A DNA stretch of 36,828 bases from Ramlibacter sp. (GTDB lineage: Bacteria > Pseudomonadota > Gammaproteobacteria > Burkholderiales > Burkholderiaceae_C). Positions within the stretch are counted from its first letter, which is position 1. The number at the start of each line of letters is the position of its first letter. Shown here piece after piece: positions 13,458-20,951 of the stretch. Where the stretch lies: assembly GCA_028291885.1 (NCBI GenBank), contig JAQGNJ010000140.1:1-36828 (forward strand), read 5' to 3'. The notes under the pieces were generated by a model, which did no database searches, was not told where the DNA came from, and was given only the letters and a program-made list of their open reading frames with translations. Made by a program: the position numbers and the translations under genes.

Positions 13458-15037
13458 CACTTGACCGTGACGTATCTCCACATCATCCCGTTGTCCGGCC
13501 ATTGCACCAGGTCGATGTTCTTCTTGGCCGCCCAGTTCAGCGCCTGCTGGTGCAGCGGGATGTGGCCGACGTCGTCCTGGTGGATCTTCATGGCTTCCCG
13601 GATCATCTCGTTGCGCTTCTTCATGTCCGTCTCGGCGCCCACCTTGTCGGTGAGCTCGTCGACCTTGGCATTGCTGTACGCGCCGAGGTTGAACTGGCCG
13701 CGGCCGCCCTCGCCCGGCGTGGACAGGATCGGATAGAGAAGTTGGTGCGCATCCACCGTGCTGGCCGTCCAGCCCAGCATGTAGAAGCTGGTGTCGCGGC
13801 GCAGGATCTTGGGGAAGTACGTGCCCTTGGTCTCGACCTCCAGCTTGATCTTCACTCCAACCCGGGCCAGGTTGGCGGCAATGGCCTGGCAGGTCGGGCC
13901 GTCGTTGACGTAGCGGTCGTTCGGGCAGTTCAGCGTCACCTCGAACCCGTTGGGGTAGCCCGCCTCGGCGAGCAGCTTCCTGGACGCTTCGGGGTCATAC
14001 GGCAGCCGCTTGGCCAGGTCGGGCGCGTAGCCGTTGACCTGCGGCGGGATCATCTGCGCGATCGGGGTCGCCGCGCCGCGCATGACGGTGCGCTTGATGC
14101 CCTCGACGTCGATCGCCTGGTAGAAGACCTGGCGCACGCGCCTGTCCTTGAACGGGTTCTTGCCTTTGACGCTGGAGAACTGCAGTTCGTCGCGCTTCTG
14201 GTCCATGCCCAGGAAGATGATCCGCAGCTCCGGCCCCTGCAGCACCTTGAGATTGGACGCCGTCTTGATCCGCTCGATGTCCTGCACCGGCACCGGCTCC
14301 ATGACGTCGATCTCCCCGGAGATCAGGGCGGCGACCCGGGTCGCGTCGTTGCCGATGACGTTGAAGATCACTTCGTCGACGTTGCCTTCGATCTTGCCCC
14401 AGTAGTTGCCGTTGCGCACGAAGGTCGTGCGCACGTTCGGCTGGCGCTCGCGCAGGCGGTACGGGCCCGTGCCGTTGGAGCGGAAGGAGGCGGCGTTCTC
14501 GATGCCCTTGCGCCGGTCCACCGGCCTGGTCGCGTTGTTGGCTTCGCACCACTTCCTGCTCATGATGTCGAAGTGGGTGAACAGCTCGGGCAGGATGGGG
14601 AACGGCGCGTTGGTGACGATATCGATCTGGTGGTCGTTGAGCTTCCTGATCTCCTTGATGTTGCCGACGTAGCTCTTCATGTCGGAGCCGTCGGCCTTGG
14701 CGCGCTCGTAGCTGAAGATCACGTCGTCGGCGGTGAACGGCGTCCCGTCATGGAACTGCACGCCCTTGCGCAGGTTGAAGCGCCACACGGTGGGCGCAGT
14801 CTGCTTCCAGTCGGTTGCCAGCGCGGGAGTGATCTTGAAGTCGCGCCCGCGGAAGACCAGCGGCTCGTAGACGTTCTCGTTGACGGCGATCTGCAGCGAC
14901 TCGTTGAGCGAGTGCGGATCCATCGACATGGCGTCGCCCTGGTTGCCGATTCTCAGCGTCACCGCGCCCGCCGTCGTACCGGCAGCGGCCAGAGCCGCGA
15001 ACACCGCGGCTGAAGCAAGGCACGTCTTGAAGTTCAT
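13457..15037 (-). CDS. Periplasmic peptide-type solute-binding protein (SBP_bac_5 family)
   Basis: Receptor of the dipeptide-class importer, 526 residues. It has a Sec signal peptide (MNFKTCLASAAVFAALAA, ending near TAGA) and the family entry motif LRIGNQGDAMSMDPHS. Later come WRFNLRKGVQFHDGTPF and the YDPEASRKLLAEAGYPNGF region, typical of DppA/GsiB relatives. A GAGGAG site stands before the ATG at 15037; an in-frame ATG 45 bases upstream lacks one. A 38-base gap separates it from the M20 hydrolase gene. Members bind di- and oligopeptides, glutathione, nickel chelates or N-acyl compounds; the ligand here is unknown. Confidence 0.92.
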   Translation of the reverse strand: MNFKTCLASAAVFAALAAAGTTAGAVTLRIGNQGDAMSMDPHSLNESLQIAVNENVYEPLVFRGRDFKITPALATDWKQTAPTVWRFNLRKGVQFHDGTPFTADDVIFSYERAKADGSDMKSYVGNIKEIRKLNDHQIDIVTNAPFPILPELFTHFDIMSRKWCEANNATRPVDRRKGIENAASFRSNGTGPYRLRERQPNVRTTFVRNGNYWGKIEGNVDEVIFNVIGNDATRVAALISGEIDVMEPVPVQDIERIKTASNLKVLQGPELRIIFLGMDQKRDELQFSSVKGKNPFKDRRVRQVFYQAIDVEGIKRTVMRGAATPIAQMIPPQVNGYAPDLAKRLPYDPEASRKLLAEAGYPNGFEVTLNCPNDRYVNDGPTCQAIAANLARVGVKIKLEVETKGTYFPKILRRDTSFYMLGWTASTVDAHQLLYPILSTPGEGGRGQFNLGAYSNAKVDELTDKVGAETDMKKRNEMIREAMKIHQDDVGHIPLHQQALNWAAKKNIDLVQWPDNGMMWRYVTVK

Positions 15038-15075
15038 CACTGGCTCCTCTTTTGAAATCGGGATCACGAAAATCG

Positions 15076-16287
15076 TCATGGTTGCAGCGGCATGGCCTGT
15101 TCGGCCAGGCTGGCGTGCAGCGCCGAGCCCAGGGGCAGGACGTCGTCGTTGAAGTCGTACCGGCTGTTGTGCAGGAAGCAGCTGCCCTCGCCGCCCTGGC
15201 CGAGCCGCAGGTAGGCGCCGGGCTTGGCCTGCAGCATGAAGGAGAAATCTTCCGCGCCCATGCTCGGCTCCATGTTGCGCACCAGGTTGCCGGCGCCGAC
15301 GATGGATTCGGCGACGTCGCCGGCAAAGATTGCCTCGTCGGGCGTGTTGATGGTCGCCGGATAGATGCGGTCGAAGGTCACGGCTGCCGATGCGCCGAAG
15401 CCCAGCGCGATCGCGCTGCACAGCTCCTGCAGGCGCCGCTCGACCAGCTCCTGCACGTCGGGGTTGAAGGTGCGGACGGTCCCGACCAGCGTCGCCTTGC
15501 CCGGGACGACGCTCATCGCGCCGAGGTCTCCGGCGTTCATCGCGCACAGGCTCACCACCGCGTTGTCGATCGGCTTGACGTTGCGCGAGACGATGCTTTG
15601 CACCGCCGTGATGATGTGGGCCGCGACCAGGACCGGATCGATCGTGAGATAGGCGTGGGCACCGTGGCCGCCCTTGCCGGTGATCTCGATCGTGACGCGG
15701 TCGGCGGCGGCCATCATCGGGCCGGAGTTGATGCCGACCGTGCCGGGCTTCATCGCCGGCCAGTTGTGCATCGCATAGACGGCCTGCACCGGAAAGCGCT
15801 CGAACAGGCCGTCGTCGATCATCGCCTTGGCGCCGGCGAAGCCCTCTTCTCCGGGCTGGAAGATCAGCACCGCCGTGCCGTCGAAATTGCGCGTTTCCGC
15901 CAGGTAGCGCGCTGCGCCCACCAGCATCGCGGTGTGGCCGTCGTGGCCGCAGCCGTGCATCATTCCCTGCCGCGTCGAGCGCCAGGGGAAGTCGTTGCTC
16001 TCGGCCATCGTCAGCGCATCCATGTCCGCGCGCAGCCCGATCATCTTGCCGCTGGCGCACTTCTGGCCCCTGATCACTGCGACGACGCCGGTCTTGCCGA
16101 TCCCGTCGTGGATCTCGTCGACGCCGCACAGCTTGAGCGCTTCCCTGACGCGGCCCGAGGTGTACACCTCCTCGAAGCCCAGCTCCGGGTGCGCGTGCAG
16201 GTCGCGGCGCAAGGCGACCAGCTCGGGATGGAAGGCGGCGATGTGCGCGAAAGCGCGGCCGTTGGCCTTGAGTCTTGGCGAAAGCAT
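15076..16287 (-). CDS. M20-family metal-dependent amidohydrolase (hippurate hydrolase/N-acyl amino acid amidohydrolase type)
   Basis: Predicted to hydrolyse an N-acyl amino acid or small amide, 403 residues. Family marks are LRRDLHAHPELGFEE near the N terminus, LRADMDALTM with the first metal ligands, MHGCGHDGHTAML with the His/Asp ligands, QPGEEGFAGAKAM with the catalytic Glu region, and a dimerisation domain containing GKGGHGAHAY. The C-terminal metal-ligand region is MGAEDFSFML. No signal peptide is visible, so it is probably cytoplasmic. Its ATG overlaps the stop of the dppB-like gene by one base (TGATG), which fixes the start and places it inside the transporter operon. The context suggests that the importer brings in its substrate. 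Confidence 0.92.
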   Translation of the reverse strand: MLSPRLKANGRAFAHIAAFHPELVALRRDLHAHPELGFEEVYTSGRVREALKLCGVDEIHDGIGKTGVVAVIRGQKCASGKMIGLRADMDALTMAESNDFPWRSTRQGMMHGCGHDGHTAMLVGAARYLAETRNFDGTAVLIFQPGEEGFAGAKAMIDDGLFERFPVQAVYAMHNWPAMKPGTVGINSGPMMAAADRVTIEITGKGGHGAHAYLTIDPVLVAAHIITAVQSIVSRNVKPIDNAVVSLCAMNAGDLGAMSVVPGKATLVGTVRTFNPDVQELVERRLQELCSAIALGFGASAAVTFDRIYPATINTPDEAIFAGDVAESIVGAGNLVRNMEPSMGAEDFSFMLQAKPGAYLRLGQGGEGSCFLHNSRYDFNDDVLPLGSALHASLAEQAMPLQP

Positions 16288-17267
16288 CAATGTCCTCCAG
16301 CGCCGCCCATGCGCAGGCGCGGATCGACGGCGAAATACAGCAGATCCACCGCGAGGTTGATCACCACGAAGATCAGCGCGATGAGGCAAAGGTAGGCCGC
16401 CATCACGGGGATGTCGGCGAAGGTCACGGCCTGGATGAACAGCAAGCCCATGCCCGGCCACTGGAACACGGTCTCGGTGATGATCGAGAACGCGATCAGC
16501 GTGCCCAGCTGCAGGCCGATGATCGTGATCACCGGAACCAGGGTGTTCTTCAGCGCGTGGCCGAAATGGATGGCGCGGTTGGTCAGTCCCCGGGCCCGTG
16601 CGAACTTGATGTAGTCGCTGCGCAGCACCTCCAGCATCTCGGCGCGCACCAGCCGCATGATCAGCGTGAGCTGGAAGATCGCCAGCGTGACCGCGGGCAG
16701 CACGATGTGGTGCCAGCCGTCCCGCGTGAACAGGCCGCTGGTCCACCACCCGGCTTGCACGACCTCGCCGCGGCCGAAGCTGGGGAACCAGCCCAGGACC
16801 ACGGCGAACAACAGGATCAGCAGGATCCCGATGAGGAAGGTGGGCAGCGAGACGCCGAGCAGCGAAAGCGTCATGAACACCTGGCTCATGAAGCTGCCCC
16901 GGCGCAGCGCCGCATAGACGCCCATCGGGATGCCGATCGCCACGGCCAAGACGCCGGCGACCAGCGCCAGTTCGAGTGTTGCGGGAAAGCGCTCCCCGAT
17001 CAGCCGGGAGACCTTTGCGCCCTGGCGCAGGCTGAGGCCGAACTCGCCTTGCGCGGCGTTGACCAGGAAATGCCAGAACTGCACGAAGAAGGGTTGGTCC
17101 AGCCCCAGGTCGGCGCGCAGCTGGCGGATCTGGTCCGGTTTGGCGTCCTGTCCCAGCAGGAAGACGACCGGGTCTCCGACGTACTGGAACAGCATGAAGG
17201 CGATGAACGCAACCGCGGTCATGACGATCACAGCCTGGAGCAGACGGCGCAGGACGAAGACGAGCAT
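16287..17267 (-). CDS. Dipeptide-type ABC transporter permease, DppB type
   Basis: First gene of the importer operon, 326 residues with about six membrane spans. The N terminus MLVFVLRRLLQAVIVM is typical of DppB proteins. Other marks are RADLGLDQPFFVQFWHFL, the permease loop in YIKFARARGLTNRAIHFGHA, and LKNTLVPVITIIGLQLG. The end of the gene overlaps the M20 hydrolase start. The operon order is B, hydrolase, binding protein, C, D, F, all minus strand with overlaps or short gaps. About 80 bases separate its start from the stop of the next gene upstream, which is the only visible space for an operon promoter. Confidence 0.93.
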   Translation of the reverse strand: MLVFVLRRLLQAVIVMTAVAFIAFMLFQYVGDPVVFLLGQDAKPDQIRQLRADLGLDQPFFVQFWHFLVNAAQGEFGLSLRQGAKVSRLIGERFPATLELALVAGVLAVAIGIPMGVYAALRRGSFMSQVFMTLSLLGVSLPTFLIGILLILLFAVVLGWFPSFGRGEVVQAGWWTSGLFTRDGWHHIVLPAVTLAIFQLTLIMRLVRAEMLEVLRSDYIKFARARGLTNRAIHFGHALKNTLVPVITIIGLQLGTLIAFSIITETVFQWPGMGLLFIQAVTFADIPVMAAYLCLIALIFVVINLAVDLLYFAVDPRLRMGGAGGH

Positions 17268-17348
17268 TTCGGTGGAAGCGGACAGGCCGATGCTAGCAGA
17301 GCAAGCGCCGTGCCGACCTCAGGGTTTTCTTCAGCCGCGGGTGTTCGG

Positions 17349-18125
17349 CTAGTGGCGCGAGGCCGGTGCAGGGCCGATGAGCACAGGGCCGTACCAGGCC
17401 TGCGTCGTCGACCGCGTGTTGTCGCTGTCGGTCATGATCGCCACGCCGACCAGCGCCCCCGGAGCTTCGCCGAAGGCGCGCTCGTAGTCAGCGCGGATGT
17501 TGCGTTCGTAATCGAGCCACTGGTTCAGCTTCGTCGCGCCCGACTCGACCACGATCTTGCGGACCCGGTCGGTTCTCGCGCTGGTGATCACGGTGCCCGG
17601 CTCTCGCTTGTTGCACCAGACGTACATGAGGGTCGCGTACGGCATCTCTTCTCCGGTGACCGCACGGGCCAGCTCGGAAAGCATCGCGTTCTTCGCGGAA
17701 AAGCGGCTCCGGTCGCCTTCGAAGGCGAGGATGACGCGCACCGGCGAGTCGTCGGCATCGCGCGTCGCCATGTCCGCCCGGGCGATCAGTTCGGGAACCT
17801 TCCAGGAAAAGCGGACGTTGCCGAGATCAGCAGGGGCGATCCGCAGCTCGCGGCGCAGCATGCTGGCCGACGACACGGCCTTGACGGCCAGCGCGTCGCG
17901 CCCGTCCTTGCGCAAGTACTCGAACTGGGTTGCGGTCTTGCCGGGGAGCTTGTAGTGCTGCCATCCCGATCGGGCTCCGGCCGCGCCCGCCGACCTGCTC
18001 GCCCAGGCGCTGCGCTCGGGCGCACGCACAGTGTCCGGCGCTTCCACCTGCAGGACCGAGGCGCAACCCGCCAGGAACGCCAGGGTCGTTGCGCACGCCG
18101 CAGCGCACATCGTCTTGAACTTCAT
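17349..18125 (-). CDS. DUF3047 family lipoprotein
   Basis: Protein of 258 residues. It begins with a lipoprotein signal peptide, MKFKTMCAAACATTLAFLAGC, whose lipobox LAGC would give lipidation at Cys21. The body matches the DUF3047 pattern as I recall it: VRFSWKVPELIARADMATRDADDSPVRV quoted here only as FSWKVPELI and DDSPVRVILAF, then YVWCNKREPG and IMTDSDNTRS near the end. It probably faces the periplasm. An alternative ATG nine bases upstream (18134) would add three residues. Function is unknown. It lies between the dipeptide operon and the porin, all minus strand, but the porin terminator separates it from the porin. Confidence 0.8.
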   Translation of the reverse strand: MKFKTMCAAACATTLAFLAGCASVLQVEAPDTVRAPERSAWASRSAGAAGARSGWQHYKLPGKTATQFEYLRKDGRDALAVKAVSSASMLRRELRIAPADLGNVRFSWKVPELIARADMATRDADDSPVRVILAFEGDRSRFSAKNAMLSELARAVTGEEMPYATLMYVWCNKREPGTVITSARTDRVRKIVVESGATKLNQWLDYERNIRADYERAFGEAPGALVGVAIMTDSDNTRSTTQAWYGPVLIGPAPASRH

Positions 18126-18190
18126 CGTTCCCAACATTTCGCCCTGTCCAGGAGCCCGGCCGCACATGAGGGGCCGGACTCGCCAAAAAC

Positions 18191-18214
18191 AAAAAAGCCG
18201 CCCGAAGGCGGCTT
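18191..18214 (-). terminator. Intrinsic terminator of the porin gene
   Basis: On the minus strand an 8-bp stem AAGCCGCC/GGCGGCTT closes a TTCG tetraloop (stem arms 18207-18214 and 18195-18202) and runs into a T-rich tract that reads TTTTTTG (plus-strand A run 18191-18196). It lies 49 bases after the porin stop codon. The very stable UUCG-type loop and T run make this a strong Rho-independent terminator. Confidence 0.93.
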
Positions 18215-18262
18215 CAAACTCTCTTGAATCGACAAGACTGGCACGAGGCCAGCCAAGGCAAT

Positions 18263-19345
18263 TTAGAAGCTGTGGCGGACACCGAAGTCGAAGCCGCTCG
18301 AATTCGAGTTCGCGCCGGTGACAGAACCGTTCAGGGCGAGGTTGGCGCCACCGCGGTTGCGAACGTGGGCGTACGTCGTGTACACGGCCGTGCGCTTGGA
18401 CAGGTTGTGCACATAACCCAGAGCCAGCTTGTTGCTCTTCGGGGTGCCGGCAGCGGTCGTCTTGTACTGCGAGTAGGACAGGCGGATTTCGCCCGGGCCG
18501 ACAGGCACCAGGCCGCCGATCAGCCAGCCCTTGCCGGTCACGTTCGAGGCCGCTTGAACGCGGTCACGTGCAAATTGACCCATCAGCTTGGCGACGCCGA
18601 AGTCCCACTGGCCACCGACGTTGGCTTGCGTGATGTCGCCAGCGGCGTAGCGGGTGCGTGCATACGCAACAGCAACGTTGACCGGGCCGTTGGCATAGCC
18701 AACGCGCAGGCCGGTGCCGTCGCCGTCTTTCCTGGTGGCAAGGCTGTCCCTGTTGTTCTCGCCCAGGTAGACCTGCAGCTGGCCGTAGAAGCCGCCCAGG
18801 TTGCCCGGCAGGAAGTAGCCGATGGAGTTGGAAGCACGGACGGCGGTCACGCCACCGATGCCGGAACCGCCAGCGCCAGCGACCATGGTCATCGTGGTGC
18901 CGACGCCGTTGGTGCCGAACGGATCGAAGACGGTGACGTTCCAGAATTGCGGGCTGTAGTCACGACCCAGGCGCACTTCGCCCCAGCCGCCACCCAGGCT
19001 CACCGTCGAGCGACGGTTGAACGTCAGGCCTTGCGTGCCTGCGGAGGCCGTGCTCGTGCCGGTGGATTGGTTGTTCGTGTTGGTTGCAGCGCCGGAACCG
19101 TTGTCGTTGTTCAGGCCGGCTTCCAGCCAGAACGAAGCAGACATACCGCCGCCGAGGTCTTCCGTGCCACGGAAACCGAGGCGCGAGCTGTTGTAGCCGG
19201 AACTGCCCAGCTGGGTCTTGTTGGAAACCGAACCGCGACCATATTGCAGGGTCGCGTCAACGATACCGAACAGCGTGACGGAAGATTGGGCAGAAGCTGC
19301 GCCGGCGGCAGCCAGAACAGCCAGAGCAATCAGGGACTTTTTCAT
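18263..19345 (-). CDS. Outer-membrane general porin, Omp32/Gram-negative porin type
   Basis: Trimeric outer-membrane channel, 360 residues. The signal peptide MKKSLIALAVLAAAGAASAQ is followed directly by SSVTLFGIVDATLQYG, the typical first strand of neisserial and burkholderial porins. SRLGFRGTEDLGGGMSA then follows, with L3-like loop segments rich in Asn/Gly/Ser. The chain ends in FDFGVRHSF with a terminal Phe, the signal recognised by the outer-membrane assembly machinery. The ATG at 19345 has GGAG nine bases before it. Codon use is less GC-extreme than in neighbours, consistent with high expression. The gene has a long upstream leader and its own terminator. Confidence 0.96.
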   Translation of the reverse strand: MKKSLIALAVLAAAGAASAQSSVTLFGIVDATLQYGRGSVSNKTQLGSSGYNSSRLGFRGTEDLGGGMSASFWLEAGLNNDNGSGAATNTNNQSTGTSTASAGTQGLTFNRRSTVSLGGGWGEVRLGRDYSPQFWNVTVFDPFGTNGVGTTMTMVAGAGGSGIGGVTAVRASNSIGYFLPGNLGGFYGQLQVYLGENNRDSLATRKDGDGTGLRVGYANGPVNVAVAYARTRYAAGDITQANVGGQWDFGVAKLMGQFARDRVQAASNVTGKGWLIGGLVPVGPGEIRLSYSQYKTTAAGTPKSNKLALGYVHNLSKRTAVYTTYAHVRNRGGANLALNGSVTGANSNSSGFDFGVRHSF

Positions 19346-19652
19346 TGCAAGTTTCTCCAAGGTTAAACATAGGGCTCCGGTGCGAGGGGGTCACTTGATG
19401 CAGGCACTTTTGTGCTCCCGCCGGTTCCCCGGGCCAACCTCCTTTTGGAAGGTTGTCCTTATTGCACCAGAGCGCACTTTCTTTCGCAAAGGATTTAGGC
19501 GCCTTCATGCCTTTTCGTTGCACCACGACAACACGAGGAAACTGTCCAGTGGAAGTCACACAACACCTTATTGTTACATTCGGATTTGTAATCAGACGTT
19601 CGCGCAGTTTTGGGCGTCCGGGCCTGTCCGTCGCAGCGAATAAACTGGTCGC
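19346..19652 (-). other. Porin leader / divergent intergenic region with repeats and hairpins
   Basis: About 307 bases between the porin and coq7 starts with no credible gene. It is relatively AT-rich. Reading toward the porin it contains two direct copies of TGGTGCAA (plus-strand TTGCACCA at 19518-19525 and 19462-19469, 56 bases apart). It also holds an imperfect hairpin at 19436-19454 (AACCTTCC/GGAGGTT arms) and a small GCAC-AAAA-GTGC hairpin near 19404-19415. The pattern suggests a regulated promoter and a structured 5' leader for porin mRNA. No promoter could be assigned with confidence. Confidence 0.45.
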
Positions 19653-20282
19653 ATGAAGAGACCGATCGACGCTTTCCTGAGCGCCGCCGACGGCGCCTTG
19701 CGAACCTTGTTTGCTGCACCACGGGCGTTGCGGGCTTGTCCGACCGTCCCGGCGGACGACACGTCGCTAACGGCGCCCGAAAAACGCAAGGCGGCCGCCC
19801 TGATGCGGGTCAACCACGTGGGAGAGGTCTGCGCCCAGGCGCTGTACAGCGCCCAATCCCTGGCCACCACGGACCCGGTTCTCAAGGCCCGCTTCGAGCA
19901 AGCCGCCCGCGAGGAAACCGACCATCTGGCATGGACCCAGGGCAGGCTCGACGAGTTGGGCGCCAGGCCCTCCCTGCTCAATCCGCTCTGGTACGCCGGC
20001 GCCTTTGGCCTGGGCCTGGTGGCGGGACGGCTGGGAGACCGCGCCAGCCTTGGCTTCCTGGCCGAAACCGAGCGCCAGGTGGAGGCCCACCTGGAAAGCC
20101 ATCTGGAAGCGCTGCCGGCGGGCGATCACGCCTCCAGGGCCATCGTGGCCCAGATGAAAGAGGACGAAGCGGCGCACGCGGCCCAGGCGCTGCAGGCCGG
20201 CGGCGTGGAATTGCCCGCGCCGGTGCGCGGGCTCATGAAGGCCGCGGCCAAGGTCATGACGACCACGGCCTATTACGTCTAG
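19653..20282 (+). CDS. coq7: Coq7-type ubiquinone biosynthesis hydroxylase (2-polyprenyl-3-methyl-6-methoxy-1,4-benzoquinone monooxygenase)
   Basis: Di-iron hydroxylase for the C-6 hydroxylation step of ubiquinone synthesis, 209 residues, membrane-associated. Expected iron ligands are visible: Glu58 in RVNHVGE, Glu88 and His91 in REETDHLAW, a central Glu in [14 protein letters not shown], and the EDEAAHA motif close to the C terminus. These are the paired ExxH motifs of the ferritin-like fold. The Coq7 form replaces the flavoprotein UbiF in many betaproteobacteria. It is convergent with the OsmC-family gene, with a single base between the two stop codons. Confidence 0.95.
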   Translation: MKRPIDAFLSAADGALRTLFAAPRALRACPTVPADDTSLTAPEKRKAAALMRVNHVGEVCAQALYSAQSLATTDPVLKARFEQAAREETDHLAWTQGRLDELGARPSLLNPLWYAGAFGLGLVAGRLGDRASLGFLAETERQVEAHLESHLEALPAGDHASRAIVAQMKEDEAAHAAQALQAGGVELPAPVRGLMKAAAKVMTTTAYYV

Positions 20283-20283
20283 C

Positions 20284-20733
20284 TCAGGCTTCGCGCAGCT
20301 CGAAGCTGGTCGTGATCTCGGCCGTCTTGGCCAGCATGATCGTCGCGGAGCAGTACTTGTCGTGGCTCATCGCGATGGCGCGTTCCACCGCGGTCGCCGG
20401 GATCGCCTTGCCGCTCACGCTGAAGTGCAGGTGGATCTTGGTGAAGACTTTCGGATCGGTTGCCGCCCGCTCCGACGTCAGCTTGACCGTGCAGCCTCGC
20501 ACGTCGTGCCGGCCCCGCTTGAGGATCAGGACGACGTCGTAAGCGGTGCATCCGCCGGCGCCAGCCAGCACGGTTTCCATCGGCCGCGGCGCCAGGTTTT
20601 GTCCTCCATTTGCGGGTTGCGCCTCGTCCGCCGCTCCATCCATCATGAGGACGTGGCCACTGCCCGTTTCCGCCACGAACCCCATGCCGGAGCGGGCGCC
20701 CGTCGCCCCCGTCCAGCTCACTGTGCATTCCAT
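20284..20733 (-). CDS. OsmC/Ohr family protein
   Basis: Protein of 149 residues of the OsmC fold, probably a thiol-dependent peroxide or general redox protein. The two family cysteines are present in GAGGCTAYDVVLIL and SHDKYCSATIML, and the helix-leading Glu lies in PMETVLAGAGG. The spacing and the RGRHDVRGCTVKL segment resemble the YhfA-like subgroup more than classical Ohr. The ATG at 20733 has GGGAG about eight bases upstream; the open frame extends further upstream but into the promoter of the RNA described next and is unlikely to be coding. It is divergent from the small RNA and ilvA. Confidence 0.9.
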   Translation of the reverse strand: MECTVSWTGATGARSGMGFVAETGSGHVLMMDGAADEAQPANGGQNLAPRPMETVLAGAGGCTAYDVVLILKRGRHDVRGCTVKLTSERAATDPKVFTKIHLHFSVSGKAIPATAVERAIAMSHDKYCSATIMLAKTAEITTSFELREA

Positions 20734-20790
20734 CGCCGACTCCCTTTCTGATCTGAAAACAACAACCCTTGCCCGATGCTGACGGCAGTG

Positions 20791-20819
20791 CTGCATTGCA
20801 GCAAAACCAGGGCTATACT
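20791..20819 (+). promoter_or_regulatory. Promoter for the small RNA upstream of ilvA
   Basis: A near-consensus -10 box TATACT is at 20814-20819. With a 17-base spacer the -35 position is CTGCAT at 20791-20796, a poor match. Transcription would start near 20826, just before the first stem-loop of the RNA. Confidence 0.55.
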
Positions 20820-20825
20820 GATTCC

Positions 20826-20917
20826 GAGCATAACCAGACCGGTTCTGCACCGATTGTCTCCTCCACCTCTCCTTTGGTGGATTTAGCCCCCGGCCCGCAA
20901 GGTTCGGGGGCTTTTTT
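20826..20917 (+). ncRNA. Candidate small RNA with anti-Shine-Dalgarno motif (possible Betaproteobacteria toxic sRNA family)
   Basis: About 92 nt between a promoter and an intrinsic terminator, with no plausible reading frame. Stem-loop 1 spans 20836-20859 (AGAC/GTCT and CGGT/ACCG arms with a 3-nt bulge). It is followed by exposed CCTCC at 20860-20864. Stem-loop 2 (arms TCCACC 20862-20867 and GGTGGA 20876-20881) carries CTCCTTT in its loop. Both C/T-rich motifs resemble the 3' tail of 16S rRNA (anti-Shine-Dalgarno). The terminator is the last element. From memory, an Rfam family called Betaproteobacteria toxic small RNA has such an anti-SD motif flanked by stem-loops, and this fits it. An alternative is an ilvA leader that terminates early, but there is no isoleucine-rich leader peptide. 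Confidence 0.65.
20885..20917 (+). terminator. Intrinsic terminator ending the small RNA, 34 bases before ilvA
   Basis: Perfect 8-bp stem AGCCCCCG (20885-20892) with CGGGGGCT (20905-20912), a 12-base loop, and six T residues (20912-20917). Its position before the ilvA start means ilvA expression must come from read-through or from a promoter within the last few dozen bases. Confidence 0.9.
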
Positions 20918-20951
20918 CATGGTTTTCGACGGCGCTTATCATCGACCGGAC

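Noticed and set aside
20769..20951. Upstream extension of the ilvA frame through the small RNA region
   Set aside because: It would translate through a promoter and a strong terminator, and family members begin near MTKPLKPADY. The ATG at 20952 was used.
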